DNA from: Mesostigma viride
Taxonomy: Eukaryota > Streptophyta > Mesostigmatophyceae > Mesostigmatales > Mesostigmataceae
NCBI GenBank assembly: GCA_009746045.1
Contig: RPFO01000015.1
Coordinates: 968,529 to 1,032,528 of the forward strand
Direction: 5' to 3'
Length of the DNA: 64,000 nucleotides
Positions within the stretch are counted from its first letter, which is position 1, and every line of letters starts with the position of its first letter. Below, one piece after another: positions 1-9,761 of the stretch. Under the pieces are notes generated by a model that saw nothing but the letters and a program-made list of their open reading frames with translations, made no database searches and was not told where the DNA came from. The translations under genes and the position numbers were made by a program.

Positions 1-34
1 GACTCCTGGCTTCGTTGCTTCTGGGCATGAGTGG

Positions 35-594
35 ATGATTGCCAACTGTGCAGAGCCTGTAGAGGTCCTCCCTGAGGATCACCAGCTGCTCAGATTGATG
101 TTTGTCCTCAAGCTCAAACAGGTAGATGGTGTCGAGGTGCCACATGTCAGACCAATTGCAACCGAGTACCATGGCACTAGACAGATAGCAGATGAGGAGC
201 TCTATACACCAGGGATGCTGCATGACACGTGGAGAATGTTGTTGTGTGTTTTCTTATCCTTCCTGGTCAAAGGCATTGCCTATGGCTCTGCTTTGATAGA
301 TTTCAAGGGGGCTTTTCTCAAGGGTGACCAGGAAGAGGCTAGGGAGACATGGCGAACAATACCACCTTTCTTTGATAAGTGTGCCTGCTGTGTTAAGTGT
401 CCCTGCAGGAGCCCATTACCCGGCCAAGAGGTGCTACCATACGCGGTATGTTGGCATGGTTGGCTAGCATTTGTGCGCCTGACCTGCTGGTCTTGAGTCG
501 GTTGACAGATTCCCAGCTGGTCGAGGTGGGTGTTGAGAGTGTGATGCAATCTGTGAGGATGTCTCCACCTCTCATCTTGGGTCCTTTGGATTAG
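35..594 (+). pseudogene. Reverse transcriptase remnant of copia-like A'
   Basis: The first part (35 to about 400) matches the RT fingers/palm of element B further along: both share the VPHVRP, EELYTPGMLHDTWR and [VI]DFK.AFL(K/E)G stretches, the last being the first catalytic palm motif. The frame then jumps. The remaining bases (about 397-594) encode a thumb/connection segment (RGMLAWLASICAPDLL) matching RGMVAWVAGISRPDLM in element B. Roughly 100 residues with the second catalytic motif are missing, so this is an internally deleted, frameshifted RT. It cannot be active as written. Confidence 0.85.
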
Positions 595-609
595 TACAGG
601 CCCTTTGAC

Positions 610-1092
610 ATGGTTCTCTATGTGGACAGTTCTATGGATAGTAGGAAGGTCACAGAGGTCAGGGGGCGGGCAGCAGCATTAATCACCCTGGTGCAGGAAC
701 AGTCCTCTCTGGTCTGCTGGTACAGTCGGTTGCAGAATAGGGTAACCCCCAGCAGTGACATTGCTGAGTGCAGGGCAATCTGTGAGGGGCTGCACACAGC
801 CCTTTACTTGAGGGAGCTTTTCTACCAGCTATGTAAGGTAGCTTCCTGTCGGTTGCAGATGCACACACTGGTGAAAACTGGCAGCATGGGCATGGTGCAG
901 TTCGTGCACAGGCAGCTGGCCAGAAGCAGGGACCTTGATTATCTGTTGCTCAAGGCACTGTCCTGCTTAGCTGACATTGAACATGTGGCTGGCCTGGATA
1001 ACCCTGCAGATGCTCTCACCAAGCTTGAGGAGAAGGCCGTGCAGCAGTACCCTCTGCTCCGTGGGCTCATGGGCCCCATGGTGGGGTGCTAG
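610..1092 (+). pseudogene. Copia-type RNase H domain of A'
   Basis: An open frame of about 160 residues aligns over its length with the RNase H domains at 18381-19124 and 54554-55102. Visible landmarks are LYVDSSMDS (first Asp), ECRAICEG (Glu) and DNPADALTK (last Asp region). At the third acidic position the other copies read LLKTDSMGM while this one reads LVKTGSMGM, so one expected metal ligand is Gly. With the upstream RT deleted it is a relic. It ends 944 bases before the LTR, leaving a long 3' untranslated region. Confidence 0.85.
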
Positions 1093-2036
1093 GGAGACCA
1101 ACGCCTTGCTCTGAGGTGGGATGTGTCCCGGTGGGCTGGGTAGCCAGAAATGGCTGACAGCAGGTTCTTCAGGGTTCGTACACCCTGCTGAACAGGGGTC
1201 AGGGTGGAGTCACTCCCCTGGCTGAGAATATCGCCTGGCCCTGTCATGGGGTTGCAGAAGGGTCTTAAGGACCTTGTAACCGGCCTTGGGTCTTCATGGA
1301 ATGGACCCTGAAAGGGCAGCCCAAATGTTGGCTCTTACAGGTTGCTGTACATTTGTTTATATTCTCTGTAACCAACCTGTTGCATGCTAATAAAACCCTG
1401 GTTGTGTGACCATGTTGGACGTGGTTGCCAGGGAGCCTCATTATGGGTTATTCTCTCTATATTAATAAGTCATAATCGTGTTATCTCCATTTCATGTTTG
1501 TTTGTAATGTACAGTTCCAGGAGCTGTTCCAAACCTGGAGGATATGGGGTGGGGTTCGATTCCCCAGCTGACCACAGCCTGGCATGTGTGAATCCTGAGT
1601 TTATCCCTCAGTGAGGACATGGGCTCCCCAGCTTGGCAAGCATTAACTGGGCTCTATCCGTGTCTGTTGAATGAAAAGGAAGGGGAATGGTTGTGAGCGG
1701 GCGCCTCTGATACGGGCGCCTGTGATAACTGGAAAGGACCAGGAACTCACAATAATACGTATCATAACTTCCTCTGTCCAAGTTCAGCTGCCTGGATGTA
1801 GAGACCTCACTTTTCTCCTCAACCAGGTTCCCAAAAGAAAGGGTTGGGGGCTGACATCTGGGTCAGGGCTGGGCCTTGGAACCAATGTTGGCTCTGGACT
1901 AATCTTTGGGTAAAACCTCAAGTTCCAAAAGAAGGGCAGCCCTGGCCTCTGGGAGAGGTCAGGAGTCTGTGGCATGAGTGAGCATGGCTGATTGGAATCT
2001 CAGGCTGGTCCAGCCTCCAAAACAAGAAAGGGTTGG
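1093..2036 (+). other. 3' untranslated region of A' with polypurine tract
   Basis: No coding frame is supported. The stretch carries a tRNA T-arm-like hairpin (1550-1566), a pair of GGGCGCC motifs (1699-1705 and 1714-1720) that recur in element B, and a purine tract (2024-2036, AAGAAAGGGTTGG) directly before the LTR, the expected plus-strand primer site. Confidence 0.6.
1550..1566 (+). promoter_or_regulatory. T-arm-like hairpin / B-box match
   Basis: TGGGG-TTCGATT-CCCCA forms a perfect 5-bp stem with a 7-nt loop identical in layout to a tRNA T arm and containing the pol III B-box core GGTTCGATTCC. No matching 7-bp acceptor partner was found upstream, so this is not a complete tRNA. The same motif recurs at 19406-19422 and 55292-55308 in the equivalent 3' untranslated regions of elements B and C. 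Confidence 0.5.
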
Positions 2037-2699
2037 AGTTAGCATATTGGGACGCCAATGTGCTAGTTGGATGCAGGATGAGGAGACCTTTCTAACGCCG
2101 TGTTGACCGCCTGAAACAGACAAGGGACGTGAGAGTTATCAGGTCCCGAAGTACTGCCGACCGGCGGCGGTGGCAGTGCACACCGAGGTCGCCGTGGACA
2201 GGACACGTGGCAGGCAGGGCCTGCACAGGCTTAGCCTGGACCATCACGTGACTAAGGTCCACGGAGGCTGAGGACGCAACGGTCCTGTGGCTAAGTAGAG
2301 ACCAGTAGGCCAGTCGCGGGCTCTGCAAGGATACGCATCCGTGCAGAGCTGTGACAGGAACTGGTGATACCTAGTCACGGGATGTCAGAGGTCCTTAACG
2401 CTACCTGCAGCGAGGATGCAAGGTAGCGGTAAGCTGAGCTCTGGCAAGGTAGCGGTGCACTGTGCGAGGCCGACGGGAGATGCCTTAGGGCACGATGGAA
2501 ATGAGGTAACATAAAGCTATGGCCTAAGGCAGGTCAAGGCAGTTCTTTGCCGACGCACCGTGGTTGTCACTTGGAGTGAGCAAGCCAGCGAGAGCGTTAC
2601 CTGGGGCGAGGAGCAAAGGTTGCAAGCTATGCGACCTAGGTCCTAACAGTTGCGACAAGGACCAGGAGCTCACACCAGCTGCCTGGCCGGCGTCGCTAA
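2037..2699 (+). repeat. 3' LTR of A'
   Basis: Starts AGTTAGCAT right after the purine tract and shares several long blocks with the LTRs at 7123-7771 and 9115-9761: the AACGCCGTG.TGACCGCC segment, the GGACAGGACACGTGGCAGGC segment and a closing GACCA.GAGCTCACAC block. It is clearly diverged from those two. The end is placed at CTAA by analogy and is uncertain by a few bases. Confidence 0.75.
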
Positions 2700-2721
2700 A
2701 TCATGCCAAGACCAATGCAAT

Positions 2722-3141
2722 TCAGGAATACGAAGGAAACACCTAAACAGCCATGACCCAAGCAAATATGTGTTACAATTCATAACACACGCCGAGTGCC
2801 AACACGAGGGGTAGGACGTGCATAAATGACCACTAACGGTCAGGTACCCTCGGCCCGACCTGGCCCTCGCACGAAGGAACCACTCTGGTCCACTACATCT
2901 ACAAAAAGGATAAGGACCACTCATAAAGTACTGTATGCGGTGCAGCACTGATGCACCGATACACCAGACTACGGCACCACACAACAAAGGCCCATTAAAC
3001 ACAGGCCACAGGCACTAGCTACACATAGGCGTAGTAAGGTTCACGGTCAACAACTCAGACCGCACTGACTAGCTGAGGCCACTGAAACTTAAGTCCTAAA
3101 TTTACGGCCGTAACTACAGCAGGTTGTTACGCGACGGAACA
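2722..3141. repeat. Old E-type gypsy LTR remnant
   Basis: Matches the right-hand three-quarters of the gypsy E LTRs (4484-5034 and 39014-39572), including the CACGCCGAGTGCCAACACGA block and the final TTACGCGACG.AACA. Many substitutions and small indels separate it from those copies, so it is an older or different subfamily. The left quarter is missing where element A' abuts it. Confidence 0.7.
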
Positions 3142-3502
3142 GAATTTGTTTGGTTAACGAACAACCGTTGATGAACTGGCCGCGCAATTCAATAATTCTT
3201 TGTTTGTTTTGTACTGTATATCCCAGCCGACTGCACTGCTCTTACCGCCAGTAAAAGCAATTTAAAGCATATTTGTCAGCCAAAGATTTAATATCATACT
3301 TCGTTTTTTACCGCGAAAGAGGCGCTTTTTGCAGTCAAAGAAGATTTATTTACACTTTCTTTGTTTGTTTGGTAGCTAGAAAAACGACAGGGGAATAATC
3401 TCGGGCATTAGTTATTTGAAAGTCTGTTGTTTTATTTATCGTTTGCAGGTGGTCGACGCCCAGCCTCATAATTATTTAATAAAGCCAATAATGCGAGGGG
3501 TG
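3142..3502. other. Unassigned AT-rich stretch
   Basis: No open frame of note, no match to the other repeats here and no tandem structure. If it belongs to N3 it would lie beyond its A2 arm, but the expected B2 arm could not be found in it. Confidence 0.3.
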
Positions 3503-4003
3503 TAGTGCGTTAACCGTTAATTAAGGTAGTTGTACAAGGTTCCCAAGACTGACAAACATAAAACTCGCCCGTCGACCCCTTGGGCCGGTCCGAATCCACC
3601 ATACAATAATTAATCACGACTCACTAAAGAAACCAAACCAGTCAAAGATTCGATAAGCAACCAGCGGACCCCGACAGGCGGCCACTATAGACTCTCTGCG
3701 GCCCATGTGCGGCCGTGGGATACAAATGAACTGAACTGAACTGAACAGGTCCCCAGCTAATCTTAGCCGGTGCAACCAAATACAAATCCTTGCAAGCAAG
3801 TCGTATAATAAAACCTTATTTTCTCGGACCACTAATTAATAGCCACCGACTCTTATAAACAACCGGGTTATCCAAGGAAAATTCAGGCGAACATGAAACC
3901 CTTCGTACAGATCGGTTTAGTCAACCCATGTCGCAGACAGCCTTCCACATGCAGGCCAAGGCATAGCGGCCCTATAGATCTTAATTCCCGCATGCGTTAA
4001 TTA
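3503..4003 (-). repeat. Arm A2 (inner part) of DIRS-like element N3
   Basis: Near-identical over most of its length to 59664-60087, apart from a short extra block near 3680-3730. It ends in GTTAATTA (3996-4003). The missing first 20-odd bases of the arm lie at 58494-58517, after the same GTTAATTA octamer. The simplest reading is one repeat arm split by the whole 4004-58485 insertion. Confidence 0.7.
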
Positions 4004-4483
4004 AGGGGTCCGGACGGACCGGAATTATTTCGCGCCAAAAAATTCGCGCCGGTACCCGGCACGTGAAATTGTGGTGCACGATGCGCGTAACCCTTGCGCC
4101 AAGTTGGCCATGGCGACGTGCGTTAGGTAATAAATGCAGTAATATGGCAATAAGACCGCAGAAAATTATGCAGATGCGTCAAATCAAAGTTTCGTCATGA
4201 TCTTGCGTAGCCAAAGATGCATTATTGACGAGATCGATGCCATTTTTCATCCGCGTTTGCGAGGGGGTCTGGCCCGGAAAAAAAAAAAATAATAAGTTAT
4301 AGACACGTGACTGCGTCACGTGAGCATAAGTTCTCAGTGGGAGGCCGGGAACATGGGATGGAATGGATGATGTAAGCTAATAATCTAGGTCCTAGTTACA
4401 GGGTTGCGGGCACCACGGCCCGAATCACTATTATGAATGCCATACGCGGTCACACGCGGAGCCCCCACAGACTTGGGGGTGGT
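4004..4483 (-). other. Unassigned flank between N3 and gypsy E
   Basis: Begins at the break in the N3 arm and runs to the gypsy E LTR. It holds a run of 12 A (about 4279-4290) and a CACGTGACTGCGTCACGTG palindrome (about 4304-4322). By position it could be the 3' end of the minus-strand LINE whose coding remains lie at 39663-39995, but no protein or tail proves this. Confidence 0.35.
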
Positions 4484-5034
4484 TGTTACGTCCTAAACTT
4501 CTACCACCACCTCTACCTCTACCCGGCCTAATAACGCTACCTAAACTAGTCAGGCCACCTCTACCTAATCCCCTAGCAAAAGACGAACGAGACGATCCAG
4601 ATCTCAATGCATTTACGTATGTATTACTATAATACGCCATAAGCCATTTACACAGACCCGTTTACTCCAGGAATAGAGGAAGGAAACACAACTGCACTGC
4701 CGTGACCCAAGCTAATGTGTGTTAATTCACGCCGAGTGCCAACACGAGGGGTAGAACGTGCATAAATGATCACCAACGGTCCAGCATGCTCGGGCCGACC
4801 TGGCCCTCGCCTACAAATGTACAGATGCACGCTGGTCCACTACATTCTGCCCGAAGGATAAGGACCACTAGTAAAGTACGCGGCGCGACGCTCAAAAGCA
4901 TCCAATGCACCACAGTACTGTTACAAGGACAACAGTGTCCCAGTACAAACTACACGTAAACCTAGGAACGACCGAGGCAAGGGAGTCACCTAATTTACGT
5001 CCGTAACTACAACGAATTGTTACGCGACGTAACA
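4484..5034 (-). repeat. 3' LTR of gypsy E
   Basis: TGTTACG...CGTAACA ends, pairing with 39014-39572 with several small indels. The indels and substitutions imply an older insertion than those of A, B or D. A T/C-rich block seen on the minus strand directly to the right fits the polypurine tract position. Confidence 0.85.
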
Positions 5035-5050
5035 CCTCCCCCCCCACAAA
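5035..5050 (-). promoter_or_regulatory. Polypurine tract of gypsy E
   Basis: On the minus strand this reads TTTGTGGGGGGGGGAGG immediately before the 3' LTR, the classic location and composition for the plus-strand primer of a retrotransposon. Confidence 0.75.
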
Positions 5051-5400
5051 GGTAGGGAGCCCTCTCCCTACGCACAGGGAGGAAACCAAAGGGGTAGGAA
5101 GAACCTAATGCACCCAGCACACACCAACACAATCGACAGGCCATCCAAGATACAAAGCACCAACAAGTTAACTCGGTTCCACCCCGAGTGGTGTAGGGTT
5201 AACCAGCACCAAGCCTGGTGGGAGGATCCCCTAACTGCCTGGCACAGAGGCCTTGCCGGGAGGGACGGCACTGGGCAGGACACACAGAGTAAACAAATCA
5301 GCACCAAGGACCAAGAACGACCAATCAACTGGCCAGAATATGAGGGCGACTCTATATACCGGAGGGACAACACCCTCAGGTCGGGCCTAAGGCCCTCTAT
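5051..5400 (-). other. 3' untranslated region of gypsy E
   Basis: Short overlapping frames only; nothing recognisable between the end of the extra ORF and the polypurine tract. Confidence 0.5.
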
Positions 5401-6342
5401 CTAGTTGCCATCAGTCTGGTAAGTGCCACGCGAGGCCAGCAGAACATCCAGATACGCATGGTAGTGGGCCACGTCGTCGGCATTATCATGCCTATCTACA
5501 GTGAGGAAAACATCGGCCCACACGCCATCAGGAAAAAGGCCCAGAAAGGCCCAGTAATACCTATGCTGCGTAAGGACCACCTGGCCACGGGCCCAGTCCA
5601 GGAAGCCACAGGCAAAGAGGCGTAGGAAAGGCTCTACCGCGATCAAACAGAGAGCCCGCAGGAGTAGGCGATAGTACCGGATCCGATGACGCAAGCCCGT
5701 CGGGAAGAACAGATCTAGCAGAGACTCCACATTAGCCGGCCACAACCTGATGTGCCGAACCTCACGTGAGCGCCACCGACGAGCGCACTGTCGCGACCCG
5801 AACGTCTCTAGATAGTCGCTAGCCCGAGGGGGAGGATGGCCACGGGAGTCCAGGCCCTGGCCCGGGAGGGGCTCTGGACGGCGGGCATCCCACTCCAGGA
5901 GGGGCTGCAGGAGAACCGCGCCATACGTAGCACCAGCCACCGCAGGATACTCGACCGTAAGGGCATCTGAGGCCATAATACCCAGAGGCGGAGGGTAAGC
6001 CCACTGGTGACCACCGTAGGTGTCCAAGTCGTTGTGACGCCTCGCCCAACGATACAGGACTCGCCGAACCAGGATCTCACCCTGGAACACAGGATCTGCT
6101 AAAATAACCATGTCGCACGGAGGCCGATCGGTATCAACGGGTAGGCTACGGTCACGCGGCGCCCGACACACCTGGGAGAACCCATAGGACATGGGCGAAA
6201 TAGCCAGCTCGGCAGCGACGCGCGGCAGGTCACACTGCCGGCAGGCGATCGCAGACATACCGTACCCAGGAACTGGCGAATCCCGCGACTCCGGCGTAGC
6301 ATGCACCACAGAGGGGGCCCGATCCCGGTCGCCCTGGGACAA
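5401..6342 (-). CDS. Post-integrase ORF (ORF3) of gypsy E, unknown function
   Basis: Open for 313 residues on the minus strand; the first ATG is at 6258 and upstream sequence is probably joined by frameshift to the Pro/Ala-rich segment at 6348-6860. I recognise no known family. Its last 100 or so residues align almost without gaps with the ORF after the integrase of gypsy D (56615-57219): LLD.FFPT / FLDWVVPN, then ACGFLDW / GCGVIDW, then a shared G..(V/I)..T...Y..AF.....P.G.W.D pattern. A mostly hydrophobic run precedes the CG-x-[IL]-D-W motif. Position between pol and the polypurine tract is where env-like genes sit, but I see no signal peptide or clear envelope feature. It could equally be a nucleic-acid-binding or capsid accessory protein. 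Confidence 0.6.
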   Translation of the reverse strand: MSQGDRDRAPSVVHATPESRDSPVPGYGMSAIACRQCDLPRVAAELAISPMSYGFSQVCRAPRDRSLPVDTDRPPCDMVILADPVFQGEILVRRVLYRWARRHNDLDTYGGHQWAYPPPLGIMASDALTVEYPAVAGATYGAVLLQPLLEWDARRPEPLPGQGLDSRGHPPPRASDYLETFGSRQCARRWRSREVRHIRLWPANVESLLDLFFPTGLRHRIRYYRLLLRALCLIAVEPFLRLFACGFLDWARGQVVLTQHRYYWAFLGLFPDGVWADVFLTVDRHDNADDVAHYHAYLDVLLASRGTYQTDGN

Positions 6343-6347
6343 CTCCC

Positions 6348-7122
6348 TTAAGGAGTCGGTAGCGCGGAGGGCGCGATGATCAATGCCGCTGGCCCTAACA
6401 ACGCAGCCAAAGAGCGCGGAGCTGAAGGCGCCAGAACCGAAACAGGGGTAGGATCCTGCACAGGCGCAGAGGGCGCTGGCGCCACAGGAGGCCGCGACGG
6501 ATCCGCTGCCGAAGGAGACCGCGACGGACCCGCCACCGCAGCTGGCACCCTGGTCTCAGGTGGAGGCGCACCCTCAGGCCACATGTTGAAAATGGGGCCC
6601 ATGGGCACAGGCACCTTGCCATAAAACTGGCTACCATCCAGGCTCCAGTCTGGCACTGGAATCCGCTGCGGGGGACCACCCTGCCAGAGCCTGGGAAGCC
6701 CACTCGTATCGCCGAAGAAGCCCCGCGATGGCTGCGACGGAGCTCGTGGAGGCTCGGAAGCAGCGACGGCAGGCGCGACCGCAGGGGCAGAAGACTCGCC
6801 CGAAGGCGCAGGCACAGCGGTCACAGGCGCGGAGGCAGCAGGAGCATGTACAGGATAGTTACGCTCCGCGGGGAGCATTGTCCTAGAGATATACCCAATT
6901 CGCTGTAAGCCCTGACCCTGATCCTGGAGAAGGACGCCCCCTATAGCTACCTTACTAGCGTCTGTAGCTACCACAAAGGGTTTGTATCGGGTAGGATGAG
7001 TACGGAAGGAGAGAGGAGTAGGGATTTTAAACACTGGAAAGCAGACTGACACTCACTACTCCAGATAAAGGGGATATCTTTCTTTAATAAATGATTGATA
7101 GGGGCTGCTATAGTTGCAAAAC
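6348..7122 (-). pseudogene. RNase H start of gypsy E fused to Pro/Ala-rich ORF3 N-terminus
   Basis: From 7122 leftward the frame gives the RT-RNase H linker (FATIAAPINHLLKK), shifts by one base near 6985, then reads the gypsy RNase H start (VVATDASKVAIGGVLLQ... ISRTMLPAERNYPVH). At about 6850, where RNase H should continue, the sequence switches to a long Pro/Ala/Ser-rich stretch ending at 6348. The rest of RNase H and the whole integrase are absent. The fusion is in frame, so it could once have been expressed, but it is most simply an internal deletion joining pol to the N-terminal part of ORF3. Confidence 0.75.
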
Positions 7123-7771
7123 AGTTAGCATTTTGGGTAACCAATATGCTAAGTGGATGCAGTTTGGAAAGACCTTTCCAACGCCGTGCTGACCGCCTGA
7201 AACAGACAAGGGACAAGAAAGATATGAGGTCCCGAAGTCCTATAGCCGTCCGCGGTTGGCGAGGGTGCAACCTTCTGGGGTAGTGGACAGGACACGTGGC
7301 AGGCCGTGCCTGCACAGGCTTAGCCTGACTATCACGTGACTGTAGTCCACGTAGATCAGGAGGGACAGCAGCCTGCGACTGGTGGGGTACTGGAACTGGC
7401 ACAAGGCTGCAAGGATACTAGGTCTTGCAGGCTTGTGACAGGTCCTGTCCTTCCTAGGTTGCAGGTAGCTAGGTAAATCCAGTTCGTCCTGGCTCTGCAA
7501 GGATGCCAGTGGACGTTGAGGATTTGCTAGCAAGCCTGCAACATGCCTCGTCACACCGATGGGAACGAGGAGCAACAAAGAGACATATAGCTTGGTCATG
7601 GGGATGGCCAAGCTATCTCGGAAGCACGCGCTCTGGTTGCCCACTTGAACGTGGAAGTGACCAACAAGGTGTGGCTTGGTGTTTGGGCTAAAGGTTGCTG
7701 TCCCCAGCAATTGGCTCAAGCTCTGCGTGAAAGACCAAGAGCTCACACGCTCTGGGCTGGTTCATCTAACT
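7123..7771 (+). repeat. 5' LTR of element A
   Basis: 649 bp, AGTTAG...CTAACT. Boundaries are fixed by comparison with 9115-9761 and by restoration of the interrupted RT gene. Confidence 0.92.
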
Positions 7772-7798
7772 CGTACTATTGGTTCCGTGGCGCATTTC

Positions 7799-8818
7799 AT
7801 GTCGGAAGAAATTCCGGCGCTTGAGCAATCGCCAAGCCAAGGAGCCGCAGTGCCGCGGCAGGAGGCAGAAAGACCTCTGCATCCATACAGCCAGCCAGAA
7901 ACCGCGTCCACGTTTGTACAAGCTGCGCATTTGGCGAGGGGCTTGGCGCGGGGAGGCTGGGTAGCTGTTTTCGGCAACTCGGAAGGGCCGTCTGCCAACG
8001 ACCCTGTTGTGATGCGTGTGCGGGCCACGACTTCTCCAGGGGAGACGAGTCGTGTGACGGTGGAGCGCTTGATTGCGCTGAGAGACGAGGTCGCAGCGCT
8101 TATCTACAGCCTTGAGATCGCCTATCAAGGTGGTCACGTTACGCTGCACGGTTTGGATCTTGCTCGAGAGGCGTTGGGACAGCTAGTCGCCATCAGCCTT
8201 GGTGCCACCCGATTATTTAACCATTGGGTCGCAACGAGTTCCCTCGGTGAAGGGACGAACGCTTCACATCTCGTGCGTGACGCGCAGGTGCGTGAGCAGG
8301 ACAGCCCCTGGTCCTCGCAAGAAGTAGTTGCTCAAACCTGTGAGCACCTTGTTAACATTTTGCTTCAAGAGTCGCGAGGCCACGCAGATCGGTGGCTTAT
8401 CACCACGCGTCCTGCCGGCATCTGGTCCACATTAGACACTCCTCGTGTTGTTGGAGCCCCCGGTGCATACGGTCCGTCGGTGGAAATCGTCACAGGTCGG
8501 GACCTGTCTCCACAGGCAGTGCACGACGAGTTCGTCGACCGCCCGTCGGGTGTTATTGCACGCTCGTCCCAGCAGTTGGACGAGGGAGACGGTTCTGCAG
8601 CAGGGTTCTCCGAGCGGCAACGTGCAGATTATCACATCCCGCCGGAGCCGCTGCACGACTACAGCACTTACGGCCCTGGGGCATACAACGAGCGACGAGG
8701 TGGGGGAGGACGTTGGGTGCGTAACGTGGTGTGGGGCAGGCGCCCTAACGAGAGGCGTGTGCCGTTTGACCAAACCACAGACGGGAGGCCCGTCAGTCGC
8801 CTTCTTGGCATCCTGTAA
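7799..8818 (+). CDS. Element A ORF, unknown protein (339 aa)
   Basis: ATG at 7799 lies 28 bases after the 5' LTR; the frame is also open upstream into the LTR, but this ATG is the first downstream of the LTR. The protein is not a gag, protease, integrase or RT, and I recognise no domain. It has no Cys/His cluster and no obvious membrane segment. A central region (about residues 88-160) aligns without gaps with the first ORF of element B (13630-14190): shared points are L.D[EQ][VI], a GG pair, A.E.L, ISL and an [HN]W pair after a conserved Arg. Secondary-structure propensity looks helical there. The tail is rich in Gly and Arg (GGGGRW). It is intact between nearly identical LTRs, which implies recent selection or very recent insertion. 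Confidence 0.75.
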   Translation: MSEEIPALEQSPSQGAAVPRQEAERPLHPYSQPETASTFVQAAHLARGLARGGWVAVFGNSEGPSANDPVVMRVRATTSPGETSRVTVERLIALRDEVAALIYSLEIAYQGGHVTLHGLDLAREALGQLVAISLGATRLFNHWVATSSLGEGTNASHLVRDAQVREQDSPWSSQEVVAQTCEHLVNILLQESRGHADRWLITTRPAGIWSTLDTPRVVGAPGAYGPSVEIVTGRDLSPQAVHDEFVDRPSGVIARSSQQLDEGDGSAAGFSERQRADYHIPPEPLHDYSTYGPGAYNERRGGGGRWVRNVVWGRRPNERRVPFDQTTDGRPVSRLLGIL

Positions 8819-9114
8819 TCCCAGCCATTGAGCTAGGTAATGTACCTTGACCTTAATCCAACACCAAGTTCCCAAGGAAAGGTTGGGAGCTGACCAAGGG
8901 GTCAGGGGATAACCTGGGGTGACCTCTGATTCACTGGCCAGCATACCTAAGCTGTTCCAAGGGCACATATGTTGTGTTCCCAAAAGGAAGGCAGGAACCT
9001 GGGCCCTGACAGGTCTGATCAACCTCAAGGGACCAAGCGATCTGTGGCTGAGTAGGCACAAGCTAGGCTAGGTTGTTTCAAGCTGGTCCAGCTCCAAAAA
9101 GAAGAAAGGGTTGG
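8819..9114 (+). other. 3' untranslated region and purine tract of element A
   Basis: Shares short blocks with the A' 3' untranslated region (the CAAGTTCCCAA.G.AAGGTTGGG type segment). It ends in a purine-rich tract AAAAAGAAGAAAGGGTTGG (about 9096-9114) directly before the 3' LTR. Confidence 0.65.
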
Positions 9115-9761
9115 AGTTAGCATTTTGGGTAACCAATATGCTAAGTGGATGCAGTTTGGAAAGACCTTTCCAACGCCGTGCTGACCGCCTGAAACAGACA
9201 AGGGACAAGAAAGATATGAGGTCCCGAAGTCCTAGCCGTCCGCGGTTGGCGAGGGTGCAACCTTCTGGGGTAGTGGACAGGACACGTGGCAGGCCGTGCC
9301 TGCACAGGCTTAGCCTGACTATCACGTGACTGTAGTCCACGTAGACCAGGAGGGACAGCAGCCTGCGACTGGTGGGGTACTGGAACTGGCACAAGGCTGC
9401 AAGGATACTAGGTCTTGCAGGCTTGTGACAGGTCCTGTCCTTCCTAGGTTGCAGGTAGCTAGGTAAATCCAGTTCGTCCTGGCTCTGCAAGGATGCCAGT
9501 GGACGTTGAGGATTTGCTAGCAAGCCTGCAACATGCCTCGTCACACCGATGGGAACGAGGAGCAACAAAGAGACATATAGCTTGGTCATGGGGATGGCCA
9601 AGCTATCTCGGAAGCACGCGCTCTGGTTGCCCACTTGAACGTGGAAGTGACCAACAAGGTGTGGCTTGGTGTTTGGGCTAAAGGTTGCTGTCCCCAGCAA
9701 TTGGCTCAAGCTCTGCGTGAAAGACCAAGAGCTCACACGCTCTGGGCTGGTTCATCTAACT
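9115..9761 (+). repeat. 3' LTR of element A
   Basis: 647 bp; same ends as the 5' copy, followed by the TSD GAAAC. Confidence 0.92.

Larger units (their letters stand above)
1..2699 (+). mobile_element. Copia-like LTR retrotransposon A' (3' half, cut by window edge)
   Basis: The window opens inside the pol region of a plus-strand copia-like element. In order one sees an RT remnant, an RNase H domain ending in the copia-type NPADALTK signature, a roughly 0.9-kb 3' untranslated stretch, a purine tract and a 3' LTR. The LTR belongs to the same broad family as the pair around 7123-9761. It starts AGTTAG and ends near CTAA, so it lacks the usual TG/CA ends. The 3' end lies in an old E-type LTR (2722-3141). 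The element is decayed: RT is frameshifted and lacks its centre. The upstream TSD is outside the window. Confidence 0.85.
7123..9761 (+). mobile_element. Compact LTR element A with a single intact non-gag ORF
   Basis: Two LTRs of 649 and 647 bp, differing by a 2-bp indel and very few substitutions, enclose 1.34 kb. Both LTRs start AGTTAG and end CTAACT. Host flanks are AAAAC (7118-7122) and GAAAC (9762-9766), a 5-bp TSD with one change; removing the element rejoins the gypsy E RT frame (...YYRRFIPRF / ATIAAPINHL...). Internally there is one 339-residue ORF, a short untranslated region and a purine tract. With no gag or pol it must be mobilised in trans, presumably by an A'-type element. LTR identity marks it as one of the youngest insertions here. 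Confidence 0.92.

Noticed and set aside
1500-1580. A tRNA gene around the GGTTCGATTCC B-box match (and the two other copies)
   Set aside because: Only the T arm is present; no acceptor partner, D arm or anticodon arm could be folded upstream.
4431-4640. Gly/Arg-rich frame in the gypsy E LTRs (also 38823-39185)
   Set aside because: It crosses the LTR boundary into unrelated flanks and has different ends in the two copies; likely chance.
5401-6342. Envelope gene in gypsy E and D
   Set aside because: The position fits, but there is no signal peptide, cleavage site, cysteine pattern or convincing membrane anchor; left as an unknown conserved ORF.
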